Below, in pieces: positions 1-5,041 of a stretch of 5,041 bases of DNA. The notes under the pieces were generated by a model. The model had not been told where the DNA came from. It searched no databases and was given only the letters and a program-made list of their open reading frames with translations. Source of the DNA: Bacteroidota bacterium (GTDB taxonomy: Bacteria; Zhuqueibacterota; JdFR-76; DREG01); the NCBI GenBank assembly GCA_030624545.1, contig JAUXJX010000193.1, forward strand, positions 1 to 5,041. The letters run 5' to 3'. The position numbers were made by a program, and so were the translations under genes. Position 1 is the first letter of the stretch. Each line of letters opens with the position of its first letter.

Positions 1-1
1 G

Positions 2-259
2 ACCAAACTGCAGAGCCTGACCTGCATTGGGATAGACATGGAGACGGCAACCATATTCATCGTTGGGCACCACAACGAAATCTCCCGAGGCGCTCTGCTG
101 CTCGTATCCGACGTGCCGATCACGCCGGAAGGGATTAAAACGGAAGAATCGGATGTCCGAGTTACAAAAAAGTGGTCGGAGACCCACTTACGAATAGCGA
201 TAAGCGCCATGACCGAGATTGGCGAAAAGGGGGAAGAGATCAGGCATTTTCAATACTAG
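2..259 (+). CDS. amn: AMP nucleosidase, C-terminal part (5' end outside window)
   Basis: The frame is open from base 2 and ends at TAG 257-259, giving the last 85 residues of a protein whose start lies upstream. An ATG at 38 falls inside the conserved core and is not a credible start. The visible part carries the nucleoside phosphorylase (PNP/UDP) superfamily signature: a DMETATIF segment, whose Glu (local residue 14) matches the ribose-contacting Glu of this fold, followed by ALLLVSD, whose Asp (local 37) corresponds to the purine-contacting Asp. The following TPEGIKTEESD and the C-terminal end EIRHFQY resemble AMP nucleosidases of Bacteroidetes type as I remember them. Such enzymes hydrolyse AMP to adenine and ribose 5-phosphate in the cytoplasm (purine salvage). 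A related nucleosidase or phosphorylase remains possible because the N-terminal part is not visible. It is convergent with the next gene, across a palindromic repeat. Confidence 0.85.
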   Translation, partial: TKLQSLTCIGIDMETATIFIVGHHNEISRGALLLVSDVPITPEGIKTEESDVRVTKKWSETHLRIAISAMTEIGEKGEEIRHFQY

Positions 260-274
260 CAAAATCTTCTTATA

Positions 275-353
275 GAACGCGGATTACGCGGATCAAACGG
301 ATCTACACGTATCAAATCCGCGAAAATCAGCGTCATCCGTGAAATCCGCGTTC
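275..353. repeat. Palindromic intergenic repeat with 9 bp-phased CGGAT units
   Basis: The outer arms GAACGCGGATT (275-285) and AATCCGCGTTC (343-353) are perfect 11 bp inverted repeats, and the pairing continues imperfectly inward. The left arm holds three (G/A)CGGAT units starting at 279, 288 and 297, exactly 9 bp apart. The right arm holds ATCCG or ATCAG units starting at 316, 326, 335 and 344. It fills nearly the whole gap between two convergent genes and ends three bases before the stop codon of the minus-strand gene. Repeats of this general wording are, to my recollection, common between genes of environmental FCB-type genomes. A bidirectional transcription-end structure is possible, but there is no clear T-run. 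Confidence 0.8.
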
Positions 354-356
354 GAT

Positions 357-1385
357 TCATAATCCTATTTGATTAGAACCATCCGAATCCATTACGTAGA
401 TCTCCGAACCACGATCTCTATCCGATTTGAACGCGATTCTTGATCCATCGGGAGACCAGGCCGGTAACATATCATCTGCAGGGTTATTCGTCAGGTTGAG
501 GGGATTGGAGCCATCCGCATTCTTCACATATATTTCCCAATTTTTATTCCTGTAAGACTGCCAGGCTATTTTAGAACCGTCAGGTGACCAGGCAGGTGAA
601 AGGTCCTCACCTGGGCTGTTGGCTATATTGATTTGATTTGCGCCATCCGGATTCATTACATAAATCTCGGCGTTGCCATCGCGATCCGAAACAAAGGCGA
701 TCCTGGATCCATCGGGGGCCCAGAACGGGCCGTAATCATTGCCGACAGCTTTTGTCAGGTTGATTTGATCCGAGCCATCGGCGTTCATTAGATAGACTTC
801 CTGATTTGCGAAACCATCCCTGCTCGACGTGAACGCGATTTGCGAGCCATTGGGCGACGACGACGCGAAAAAATCTGCGCCGGGGGACTTGGTAAGACGG
901 ACTAGATCGGAGCCATCCGCACTCATGGCGTAAATCTCGAATCCGTCACCCCTGTCCGACCAAAAGGCGATTTTGCTTCCATTGGGAAACCAGGATGTAG
1001 ACTGCAGAAAATCATCGCCAGGATTATTAGAAATGTTCGTTTCATGGGAGCCGTCAGAATTCACCACACAAATTTCCCAGTTGCCTTCCCGATCGGAAAC
1101 GAAAGCGATTTTTGATCCGTCGGGAGACCAGGCAGGATAAATATCATTGGCAGAATCATCGGTCAGTTTGGATTGATTTGCGCCATCGGCATTTGTGACA
1201 TAGATCTCAAAATTGCCATTCACTTCCTGCGCATAAGCGATCTTCGATCCGTCCGGCGACCACACCGGACGAGAATCCCATTCCTCTCCGGTAATGTATC
1301 TCAGCAGGATGATGGACAGGGCTGCGAGAAGGGAAATACAGCCGACAATGATAAAGATTACTTTGCGGGTTTTTCTTGCTTCCAC
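357..1385 (-). CDS. Membrane-anchored PD40 (TolB-like) beta-propeller protein, seven repeats
   Basis: This 342-residue protein starts at GTG (1383-1385 on the minus strand) and stops at TGA (357-359). It has a basic N-terminus (MEARKTRK), a hydrophobic segment at about 9-28, and then seven repeats of about 44-46 residues beginning near 40, 84, 130, 174, 220, 264 and 308. Each repeat has the PD40 pattern: PxWSPDGSKIAF, then SDRDGNxEIYVMNADG, then LTxxPxxD. Such repeats form beta-propeller blades, as in the C-terminal domain of TolB. The TolB N-terminal domain is absent and no tol/pal genes are nearby, so tolB should not be assigned. Repeat 4 has lost the usual Trp (ASSSPNG). Residues 13-16 (IVGC) resemble a lipobox, but the hydrophobic stretch continues past the Cys, so an uncleaved anchor with the propeller outside the cytoplasm is more likely. 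Ligand and role are unknown. No good Shine-Dalgarno site precedes the GTG, but no better start exists in frame. Confidence 0.88.
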   Translation of the reverse strand: MEARKTRKVIFIIVGCISLLAALSIILLRYITGEEWDSRPVWSPDGSKIAYAQEVNGNFEIYVTNADGANQSKLTDDSANDIYPAWSPDGSKIAFVSDREGNWEICVVNSDGSHETNISNNPGDDFLQSTSWFPNGSKIAFWSDRGDGFEIYAMSADGSDLVRLTKSPGADFFASSSPNGSQIAFTSSRDGFANQEVYLMNADGSDQINLTKAVGNDYGPFWAPDGSRIAFVSDRDGNAEIYVMNPDGANQINIANSPGEDLSPAWSPDGSKIAWQSYRNKNWEIYVKNADGSNPLNLTNNPADDMLPAWSPDGSRIAFKSDRDRGSEIYVMDSDGSNQIGL

Positions 1386-1410
1386 TTTAGGTGTTTTAAG
1401 AAAAATGCAA

Positions 1411-1447
1411 CGCGAATTTCCGCGGATATGACGGATTCACGCGGATT
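1411..1447. repeat. Degenerate copy of the CGGAT intergenic repeat
   Basis: Units GCGAAT (1412), GCGGAT (1422), ACGGAT (1431) and GCGGAT (1441) follow each other at 10, 9 and 10 bp. Read on the minus strand, the tract aligns with 315-353 with a few mismatches and small indels, so it is the same element in opposite orientation. It begins 25 bp upstream of the GTG of the propeller gene and is therefore probably within that gene's leader or promoter. It lacks the second arm seen in the full copy. Confidence 0.65.
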
Positions 1448-1450
1448 AAT

Positions 1451-1472
1451 TCTCCAAAACATCTCCAAAATA
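1451..1472. repeat. 11 bp tandem duplication
   Basis: TCTCCAAAACA (1451-1461) is followed directly by TCTCCAAAATA (1462-1472), differing at one base. It lies directly beside the CGGAT repeat, upstream of the propeller gene. It could be a replication slip or a pair of protein-binding half-sites; nothing distinguishes these. Confidence 0.5.
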
Positions 1473-1700
1473 CAATATTATTCCGTGCTCATATAGAGGC
1501 GTCCTTTCCAATATTCCTAGCCTCCAATGGGCTATAATAAAAAAAACCAGGCCTACAAATGCGAGCAAAATCATTCATCTATTTGGGTCGATTGGTATTT
1601 CATTCCAAATTGCTTGCATTTTTGCCAAGAAGAGTTTATCAAGGTTAATGAGCAATTCAAAATCTGGCCCTATGGATAATTCAGTCACATCAGGTCCAAA

Positions 1701-2762
1701 ATGAGACCTCTATTCTGCAGAATCTTCCTTTCGCTGTCTTTGCTTGCATGCAGCGAGTGGTTCATATGTGGCGATATCAATAGCCAAACGCTGTCTAGTC
1801 CGACCGTAGCCACTCCGGACAGGGAATCTCTCATTCGGCAAAGCATTTTGCAGATTCATCAAGAAAAATACGACAGCGTACTCGCGAACTGCGCCATATT
1901 GCGTGAGCAATATCCGGACGATCCGGCAGGATATCTCATTCCGGCAGACGTCTACCAAACGATAATGAGTGACTACCGCGTGAGAATATTCGAAGCTGAA
2001 TTTGACAGCCTCATTAAGTTGACAATCAAGATAGTGAGAAAATCATTGAAGACTGATGCCACGCCTGACAACTACTTTATTTTGGGGGCTGCAGAGGGCT
2101 ATCGCAGCTTTCATCGATTTCGTCGTGGCGAATGGCTGAGTGCCATCAATTCGGCTCGAACGTGCATAAAGTCCTTGCGTTTCGCCAATAAATTGGATAC
2201 AAGTTTTGTTGATCCCCTGCTCGGTTTGGCGCTTTTCGAATATGGACAGAGTAAGGCACTGAGTCTCGGATTGGACCTGTTTTCAAAAAAACGCAAAAAT
2301 GCCATCAAAATGCTGAAACGAACTGAGAAAGATGGCCGTTATGTTTCCACAAGTGCCTCGTATGCTCTGCAGCTAATTTACTACGAGACAGGCCAATTTG
2401 GATCGGCCCTGGAACTCAACGACAAATTGTCCCAGGAATTTCCATTGAATCCGGTCGGCTTGTATAATCGCGCACTATTATTTGAGAAGATGGACCGCCT
2501 TGCGGATGCCATTGCCATTTGGAAGAAACTCATATCCCGCATCGAGGCATTTGAGCAGCCCAGCAACAATTACCTGGCAGAATGCCACTATCATCTAGCC
2601 GATCTTTATCGGAGACTTGGGCAGACCAGTAGCGCATCAGAAGAGTTGGCTAAAGCCGAAAAATATGCCGGCCTTTATCGGCGCGACCAGGAAATGGATG
2701 GCCCATACACGAACTTCAAAGACATAAAAAAAGCGATCAAGCGGGCCAGAAAGGATCTATAG
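1701..2762 (+). CDS. Secreted TPR-repeat protein of unknown function, possible lipoprotein
   Basis: The 353-residue product starts at ATG 1701 with a modest AGGT site (1692-1695) six bases before it. Residues 1-17 form a short signal sequence (Arg at 2 and 7, hydrophobic core 8-16) ending in LLAC, a weak lipobox with Cys17, so lipid anchoring or simple Sec export are both possible. The mature part is almost all helical. TPR-like helix pairs are visible at about 44-74 and more clearly at 215-248, 252-283 and 292-322 (for example NPVGLYNRALLFEKMDRLAD). The middle block, DPLLGLALFEYG to KDGRYV (171-215), reminds me of uncharacterised TPR proteins in environmental bacterial genomes. TPRs bind other proteins, so a scaffold role in the envelope is plausible, but no partner can be named. 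It stands alone: 262 bp separate it from the next gene. Confidence 0.82.
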   Translation: MRPLFCRIFLSLSLLACSEWFICGDINSQTLSSPTVATPDRESLIRQSILQIHQEKYDSVLANCAILREQYPDDPAGYLIPADVYQTIMSDYRVRIFEAEFDSLIKLTIKIVRKSLKTDATPDNYFILGAAEGYRSFHRFRRGEWLSAINSARTCIKSLRFANKLDTSFVDPLLGLALFEYGQSKALSLGLDLFSKKRKNAIKMLKRTEKDGRYVSTSASYALQLIYYETGQFGSALELNDKLSQEFPLNPVGLYNRALLFEKMDRLADAIAIWKKLISRIEAFEQPSNNYLAECHYHLADLYRRLGQTSSASEELAKAEKYAGLYRRDQEMDGPYTNFKDIKKAIKRARKDL

Positions 2763-3013
2763 CCGAATCAAGAAGCCTGCATCAAAGAGACTGGCTGGGG
2801 TTGGTTCGAACCTGCTATTTTGGATTAATCTTCGTTGCTGCGCAGCTCTTTAATCCCTCCGGCACACATGGGCTCATAAATCCTTTGGATTTTACCAGAT
2901 ACATGCTTAAATTTCTTGTCGGAAATGCAGCCAATTATCGTGCGGTTTTACCTGGCTTTTGAATTTTATTTTTCCAGCACAGTAGCAAATAATAAAATAC
3001 CTACTTTCAGCCT
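2763..3013. other. Intergenic region upstream of the six-helix membrane protein gene
   Basis: About 250 bp with no convincing gene. The 3' part (about 2957-3000) is AT-rich and contains TTGAAT (2959-2964) and TAAAAT (2993-2998), which resemble -35 and -10 boxes but are 28 bp apart, too far for an ordinary sigma70 promoter. No hairpin followed by T's is evident after the TPR gene. A promoter for the downstream gene is expected here from the gap size, but I cannot place it. Confidence 0.45.
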
Positions 3014-3020
3014 AAGGAGG
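3014..3020 (+). promoter_or_regulatory. Strong Shine-Dalgarno site (AAGGAGG)
   Basis: AAGGAGG lies four bases before ATG 3025 and fixes that start. An earlier ATG at 2916 opens a different frame without such a site. It is the best ribosome site in the window and indicates that this organism uses the canonical anti-Shine-Dalgarno sequence. Confidence 0.85.
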
Positions 3021-3024
3021 AACC

Positions 3025-3957
3025 ATGAACATCGCCTATTTCGATCCTTTATCGCGGGCATGGAACCGGATGACAACGGCTCTTTTCAAGCCATTCGATA
3101 TTGGCAAGTGGTTTGTCGTGGGGTTCACCGCATTTCTGGCTGGATTGATGGATTGGCCTGAAGGCGGCTCCAATGACAAAGGCAGAGGAGACACGGACTT
3201 TGGCGAGATTCTCGATTTTCCCGACTTGGCCCGGCAATGGCTAGCCGATAATCCCGGCTGGTTCACTTTGATTGTAATGGGTCTGCTGCTCTTAATCGCA
3301 TTTGTGGTTCTTTTGATCTGGCTGAGCTCGAGGGGAAAATTCATGTTCCTGGATAATGTCGTACATGACCGCGCTAAGGTCTCACAACCCTGGCGCGAAT
3401 ATAAGATGCATGGCAATTCCCTATTCGTATGGCGTCTCTGTTTCGGTATAGTCTGCCTGGCCATATTTGCCATTTTTGCGATTATGTGCTTCAACTTAGC
3501 ATCGGATATCTATTACGACGAATTCTCTTTCAGCCATCATGTCCTGGAAATAATAGGATTGGTCGTACTGGCTTTGTTGCTTTTCGTGGTTATCGCATAC
3601 ATTTCATTATTCCTGACCGACTTCGTGGTCCCCATAATGTATAAGAACAACATAACAGCGCTCCAGGGGTGGAGTCGTTACCTGGCACTTTTCGAAAAAT
3701 ATTGGCTGCGTTTCATTCTTTATGGATTGATCGTGTTCGTGCTATGGATTTTTGTCGTGATGTTCGTTTTTATTGTCGGCATTCTTACCTGTTGCGTCGG
3801 CTTTCTGCTGTTGATTATCCCTTATATCGGCTCTGTTATCCTATTGCCTATTTCGTATCCGTTCCGGTCGTTCAGTCTGGAATTCTTGCAGCAGTTCGGC
3901 CCTGAATTTGATGTATTTCCCGGGGCGGAGGATTCACCGGTTGGTGAGGCGGTTTGA
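3025..3957 (+). CDS. Six-helix integral membrane protein, DUF7544-like
   Basis: The 310-residue protein starts at ATG 3025 behind a perfect ribosome site. Hydrophobic segments lie at about 29-43, 80-100, 135-157, 173-198, 230-252 and 256-277. An acidic and basic loop (45-75) follows the first segment. The loop after the second holds the most family-like motif: SSRGKFMFLDNVV (101-113), then PW (122-123) and GNSLFVWRL (130-138). Other landmarks are TDFVVPIMY (198-206) and the Pro/Gly-rich last helix with SYPFRSFSLEFL. I recognise the pattern of uncharacterised polytopic proteins now called DUF7544, from memory only. No catalytic residue set, transporter signature or signal peptide is visible, so no activity is assigned. 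A DUF2752 membrane protein gene follows on the same strand after 140 bp, with a repeat between them; co-transcription is possible. Confidence 0.82.
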   Translation: MNIAYFDPLSRAWNRMTTALFKPFDIGKWFVVGFTAFLAGLMDWPEGGSNDKGRGDTDFGEILDFPDLARQWLADNPGWFTLIVMGLLLLIAFVVLLIWLSSRGKFMFLDNVVHDRAKVSQPWREYKMHGNSLFVWRLCFGIVCLAIFAIFAIMCFNLASDIYYDEFSFSHHVLEIIGLVVLALLLFVVIAYISLFLTDFVVPIMYKNNITALQGWSRYLALFEKYWLRFILYGLIVFVLWIFVVMFVFIVGILTCCVGFLLLIIPYIGSVILLPISYPFRSFSLEFLQQFGPEFDVFPGAEDSPVGEAV

Positions 3958-4006
3958 TAAGTCGAGAGCGAGATAGGGATTGAAAACGTCAATACAAACA
4001 ATCCTA

Positions 4007-4064
4007 GACAGGATATGCAGGATAAACAGGATGTCTCTTATCTTGTCGATCCTGTTATCCTGTC
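4007..4064. repeat. Palindromic intergenic repeat with 9 bp-phased CAGGAT units
   Basis: The left arm carries CAGGAT-type units starting at 4008, 4017 and 4026, exactly 9 bp apart. The right arm has ATCCTGT units at 4049 and 4057. GACAGGATA (4007-4015) pairs with TATCCTGTC (4056-4064), and AACAGGAT (4025-4032) pairs with ATCCTGTT (4049-4056), giving a hairpin with an unpaired middle unit. It lies between two same-strand membrane protein genes. No T-run follows, so it is not a classical terminator, though a transcript would fold here. Confidence 0.78.
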
Positions 4065-4097
4065 TGGTCTTAGCATTTCTACCCTACAAGATCGATC

Positions 4098-4514
4098 ATG
4101 ATCAGAGTATATCTTAAGAAACCAAATTCGCCTAAATCGATTGTGACGAAGGCTCTTTTTGCATCTGCCTTGTTGTTGATATTGCTCGTGTCCCTGTTCT
4201 GGAATCCGGAGAAGATAAGTGTTGCAACTTGTTTTCTAAAGGAAGCAACGGGATATAGCTGCCTTACCTGCGGATTAAGCCGGTCCTTCTATGCTGCTTC
4301 TCATCTGCATTTACTGGAGTCCTTTGGATTTCACCTGATGGGGCCAATTATCTATTTCTCTTTGATGATACTGTTTTTGAGATTTTCATTTGAAGCGGTT
4401 GCAAGAAAAGAGGTTCGAATAAAGACTGATCCAAGAATCACCAAAATTATTCTAGTTTCATTTTCATGTCTATGGCTGGGTTTTAGCGTCATTCGATTTC
4501 TTGATGAGCTATAA
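4098..4514 (+). CDS. DUF2752 family small membrane protein
   Basis: The 138-residue protein has membrane segments at about 17-36, 80-97 and 115-134. Its hallmark is Cys45 followed by TGYSCLTCGLSR (51-62), matching the DUF2752 pattern C-x(5-6)-TG-x2-C-P-x-CG-x-TR. Here the usual Pro after the second Cys is Leu, and Thr before Arg is Ser. The typical NPLG-like segment is replaced by HLMGP (79-83). The CxxC pair (Cys55, Cys58) could bind a metal or form a disulphide, but no function is established for the family as far as I know. The ATG at 4098 has no clear Shine-Dalgarno site; no other start fits better, and the N-terminus KKPNSPKS gives a sensible basic lead before helix 1. It follows the six-helix protein gene and is closed by a strong palindrome. 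Its codon use is more AT-rich than that of its neighbours. Confidence 0.85.
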   Translation: MIRVYLKKPNSPKSIVTKALFASALLLILLVSLFWNPEKISVATCFLKEATGYSCLTCGLSRSFYAASHLHLLESFGFHLMGPIIYFSLMILFLRFSFEAVARKEVRIKTDPRITKIILVSFSCLWLGFSVIRFLDEL

Positions 4515-4534
4515 GAATTGGTTCCGACCTAGAT

Positions 4535-4568
4535 AAACCTCTCAGGTTTTGAAAACCTGAGAGGTTTT
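4535..4568 (+). terminator. Perfect 16 bp palindrome, probable rho-independent terminator
   Basis: The arm AAACCTCTCAGGTTTT (4535-4550) and its exact complement (4552-4567) flank a single G. The RNA would form a GC-containing stem (CCTCTCAGG with CCTGAGAGG) closed through TTTTGAAAA, with A's before it and four T's at 4565-4568. It lies 21 bp after the stop of the DUF2752 gene, in the right place for a terminator, and by symmetry it could act in both directions. Very similar palindromes occur as intergenic repeats in Bacteroidetes-type genomes, from memory. Confidence 0.78.
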
Positions 4569-4622
4569 ACTTCTGTAAAGAATGACCTAAAGCACATGGG
4601 ATAACCGGGATTTGTGATCATG

Positions 4623-4649
4623 ATCCTGTCTATCCTGTAAATCCTGTCA
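4623..4649. repeat. Short tandem repeat of ATCCTGT at 9 bp period
   Basis: ATCCTGT occurs at 4623, 4632 and 4641 with two variable bases between copies. It matches, in reverse complement, the left arm of the palindrome at 4007-4032, so it is a one-armed copy of the same element. A second arm is not visible downstream. It lies about 100 bp upstream of the methyltransferase gene. Confidence 0.72.
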
Positions 4650-4735
4650 AAACAATTATTAAAACATATCCGAATTACTTCCAACTGGCACAACACGTTA
4701 TTTCAAATAGCTGTATTTTGATAGTCAAACGAATT

Positions 4736-4741
4736 GAGGAG
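4736..4741 (+). promoter_or_regulatory. Shine-Dalgarno site fixing the TTG start
   Basis: GAGGAG ends six bases before TTG 4748. This spacing, and the fit of the following frame to the MttB family from its first residues, make TTG the likely start. No ATG occurs in this frame within the visible part of the gene. Confidence 0.78.
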
Positions 4742-4747
4742 CATAGA

Positions 4748-5041
4748 TTGGATAAGGTCCGGCCTCGCATAACAGTCTTATCTTCGGAGCAAATCGAACA
4801 GGTTCACACATACTCACTTCGTGTGCTTTCAACAACGGGAATCCGGGTGGATTCACAGCGGGCGAGAGATATCTTCTGCAAGGCCATTGGATGCTCGTCC
4901 GACGACGACCGTATCCGCATTCCCGCAGAACTGGTGGAACATGCTATAAGATCGGCCCCTTCGTCTATTGAAGTTTATACCCGGGCCGGCGAGGTCGCAT
5001 TTTGTCTTGACGCTGCGCAAAACTCCCAGACATATTTTGGC
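4748..5041 (+). CDS. MttB-family corrinoid methyltransferase, N-terminal part (3' end outside window)
   Basis: A frame open from TTG 4748 to the window edge encodes 98 residues. The sequence follows the N-terminal pattern of the trimethylamine:corrinoid methyltransferase (MttB) superfamily: SSEQIEQVHTYSLRVLSTTGIRVDS (12-36), then RIRIPAELVEHAIRSAPSSIEVYTRAG (55-81), then TYFG (95-98), where the family usually reads YFG(T/S)G. Family members move a methyl group from a quaternary or tertiary amine (trimethylamine, glycine betaine, carnitine and similar) to a corrinoid protein. Full-length members are near 480 residues, so about four fifths are missing. The site of pyrrolysine in true MttB lies beyond the window, so substrate and Pyl status cannot be judged; most bacterial homologues lack Pyl. 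A corrinoid-protein gene is often adjacent, but that side is not visible. Confidence 0.85.
   Translation, partial: MDKVRPRITVLSSEQIEQVHTYSLRVLSTTGIRVDSQRARDIFCKAIGCSSDDDRIRIPAELVEHAIRSAPSSIEVYTRAGEVAFCLDAAQNSQTYFG

Larger units (their letters stand above)
1386..1700. other. 315 bp divergent intergenic region
   Basis: This gap separates the minus-strand propeller gene from the plus-strand TPR gene, so it should hold both promoters. I see a degenerate CGGAT repeat (1411-1447), an 11 bp tandem duplication (1451-1472), a TATAAT at 1533-1538 running into eight A's (1539-1546), and a 6 bp inverted repeat ATTTGG/CCAAAT (1581-1586/1605-1610). No coding frame here looks like a protein. No promoter can be assigned with confidence, because none of the -10-like boxes has a matching -35 box at proper spacing. 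Confidence 0.6.

Noticed and set aside
357..1385. Naming the propeller gene tolB.
   Set aside because: It lacks the TolB N-terminal domain, has seven instead of six repeats, carries a membrane anchor and has no tol/pal neighbours.
1173..1496. Open frame of 107 codons on the plus strand opposite the start of the propeller gene.
   Set aside because: It lies mostly antisense to a clear PD40 protein, has no ribosome site and its product resembles nothing; the repeat-rich opposite strand explains it.
1533..1538. TATAAT as a -10 box for the TPR gene.
   Set aside because: No TTGACA-like box lies 16-18 bp upstream, and the start codon is about 160 bp away. It remains possible but unsupported.
2798..2816. 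GGTTCGAACC looks like the T-arm of a tRNA.
   Set aside because: The flanking bases do not form a 5 bp T-stem around TTCGAA, no anticodon or D arm precedes it at the right spacing, and no acceptor stem pairs. It is a short palindrome only.
2959..2998. TTGAAT and TAAAAT as a promoter for the six-helix protein gene.
   Set aside because: The boxes are separated by 28 bp, well beyond a workable sigma70 spacer.
2916..3161. Plus-strand frame of 81 codons overlapping the start of the six-helix protein gene.
   Set aside because: It has no ribosome site, overlaps the better-supported ATG at 3025 in another frame, and its product looks non-biological.
3036..3494. Open frame of 152 codons on the minus strand inside the six-helix protein gene.
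   Set aside because: Fully antisense to a gene with a perfect ribosome site and clear membrane segments; the product has no plausible domain.
4007..4649. Spaced short repeats suggesting a CRISPR array.
   Set aside because: Units are only 6-7 bp with 2-3 bp between them and no spacers of 30 bp; no cas genes are present.

Overview
This 5 kb window looks like ordinary chromosome from an uncultured or little-studied bacterium. The FCB group (Bacteroidetes and relatives such as KSB1, Zixibacteria, Marinimicrobia or Calditrichaeota) is the best guess. The reasons are a Bacteroidetes-like AMP nucleosidase C-terminus, an exported PD40/TolB-type propeller, families known mainly from environmental genomes, and intergenic palindromic repeats of the kind seen in such genomes. 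A textbook AAGGAGG ribosome site before one gene argues against a typical Bacteroidetes proper. This assignment is inference; no rRNA or marker gene is present.

Layout from left to right: (1) the 3' end of an AMP nucleosidase gene (+). (2) A convergent intergenic palindromic repeat built from CGGAT units at about 9 bp spacing. (3) A gene on the minus strand for a membrane-anchored protein with seven PD40 (TolB-like) propeller repeats; a second copy of the repeat lies in its leader, in opposite orientation. (4) A 315 bp divergent intergenic region. (5) A gene (+) for a secreted, possibly lipid-anchored, TPR protein. (6) A gene (+) for a six-helix membrane protein resembling DUF7544. (7) A second palindromic repeat built from CAGGAT units. 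(8) A gene (+) for a small DUF2752 membrane protein with a TGxxCxxCG motif. (9) A 16 bp perfect palindrome that probably acts as terminator, then another short CAGGAT-type repeat. (10) The 5' end of an MttB-family (trimethylamine:corrinoid methyltransferase-like) gene, starting at TTG behind a good Shine-Dalgarno site and running off the window.

The genes do not form one recognisable pathway. The two end genes are metabolic (purine salvage; methylamine or betaine-type one-carbon metabolism), and the middle four encode envelope or membrane proteins of unknown role, mostly separated by gaps of 140-315 bp and repeats rather than packed into an operon. The most noteworthy signal is not a gene: four intergenic tracts share a phased (R)GGAT design with 8-10 bp period, two of them arranged as inverted copies tightly bracketing the propeller gene. 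I see no convincing defence system, mobile element, CRISPR array or RNA gene.
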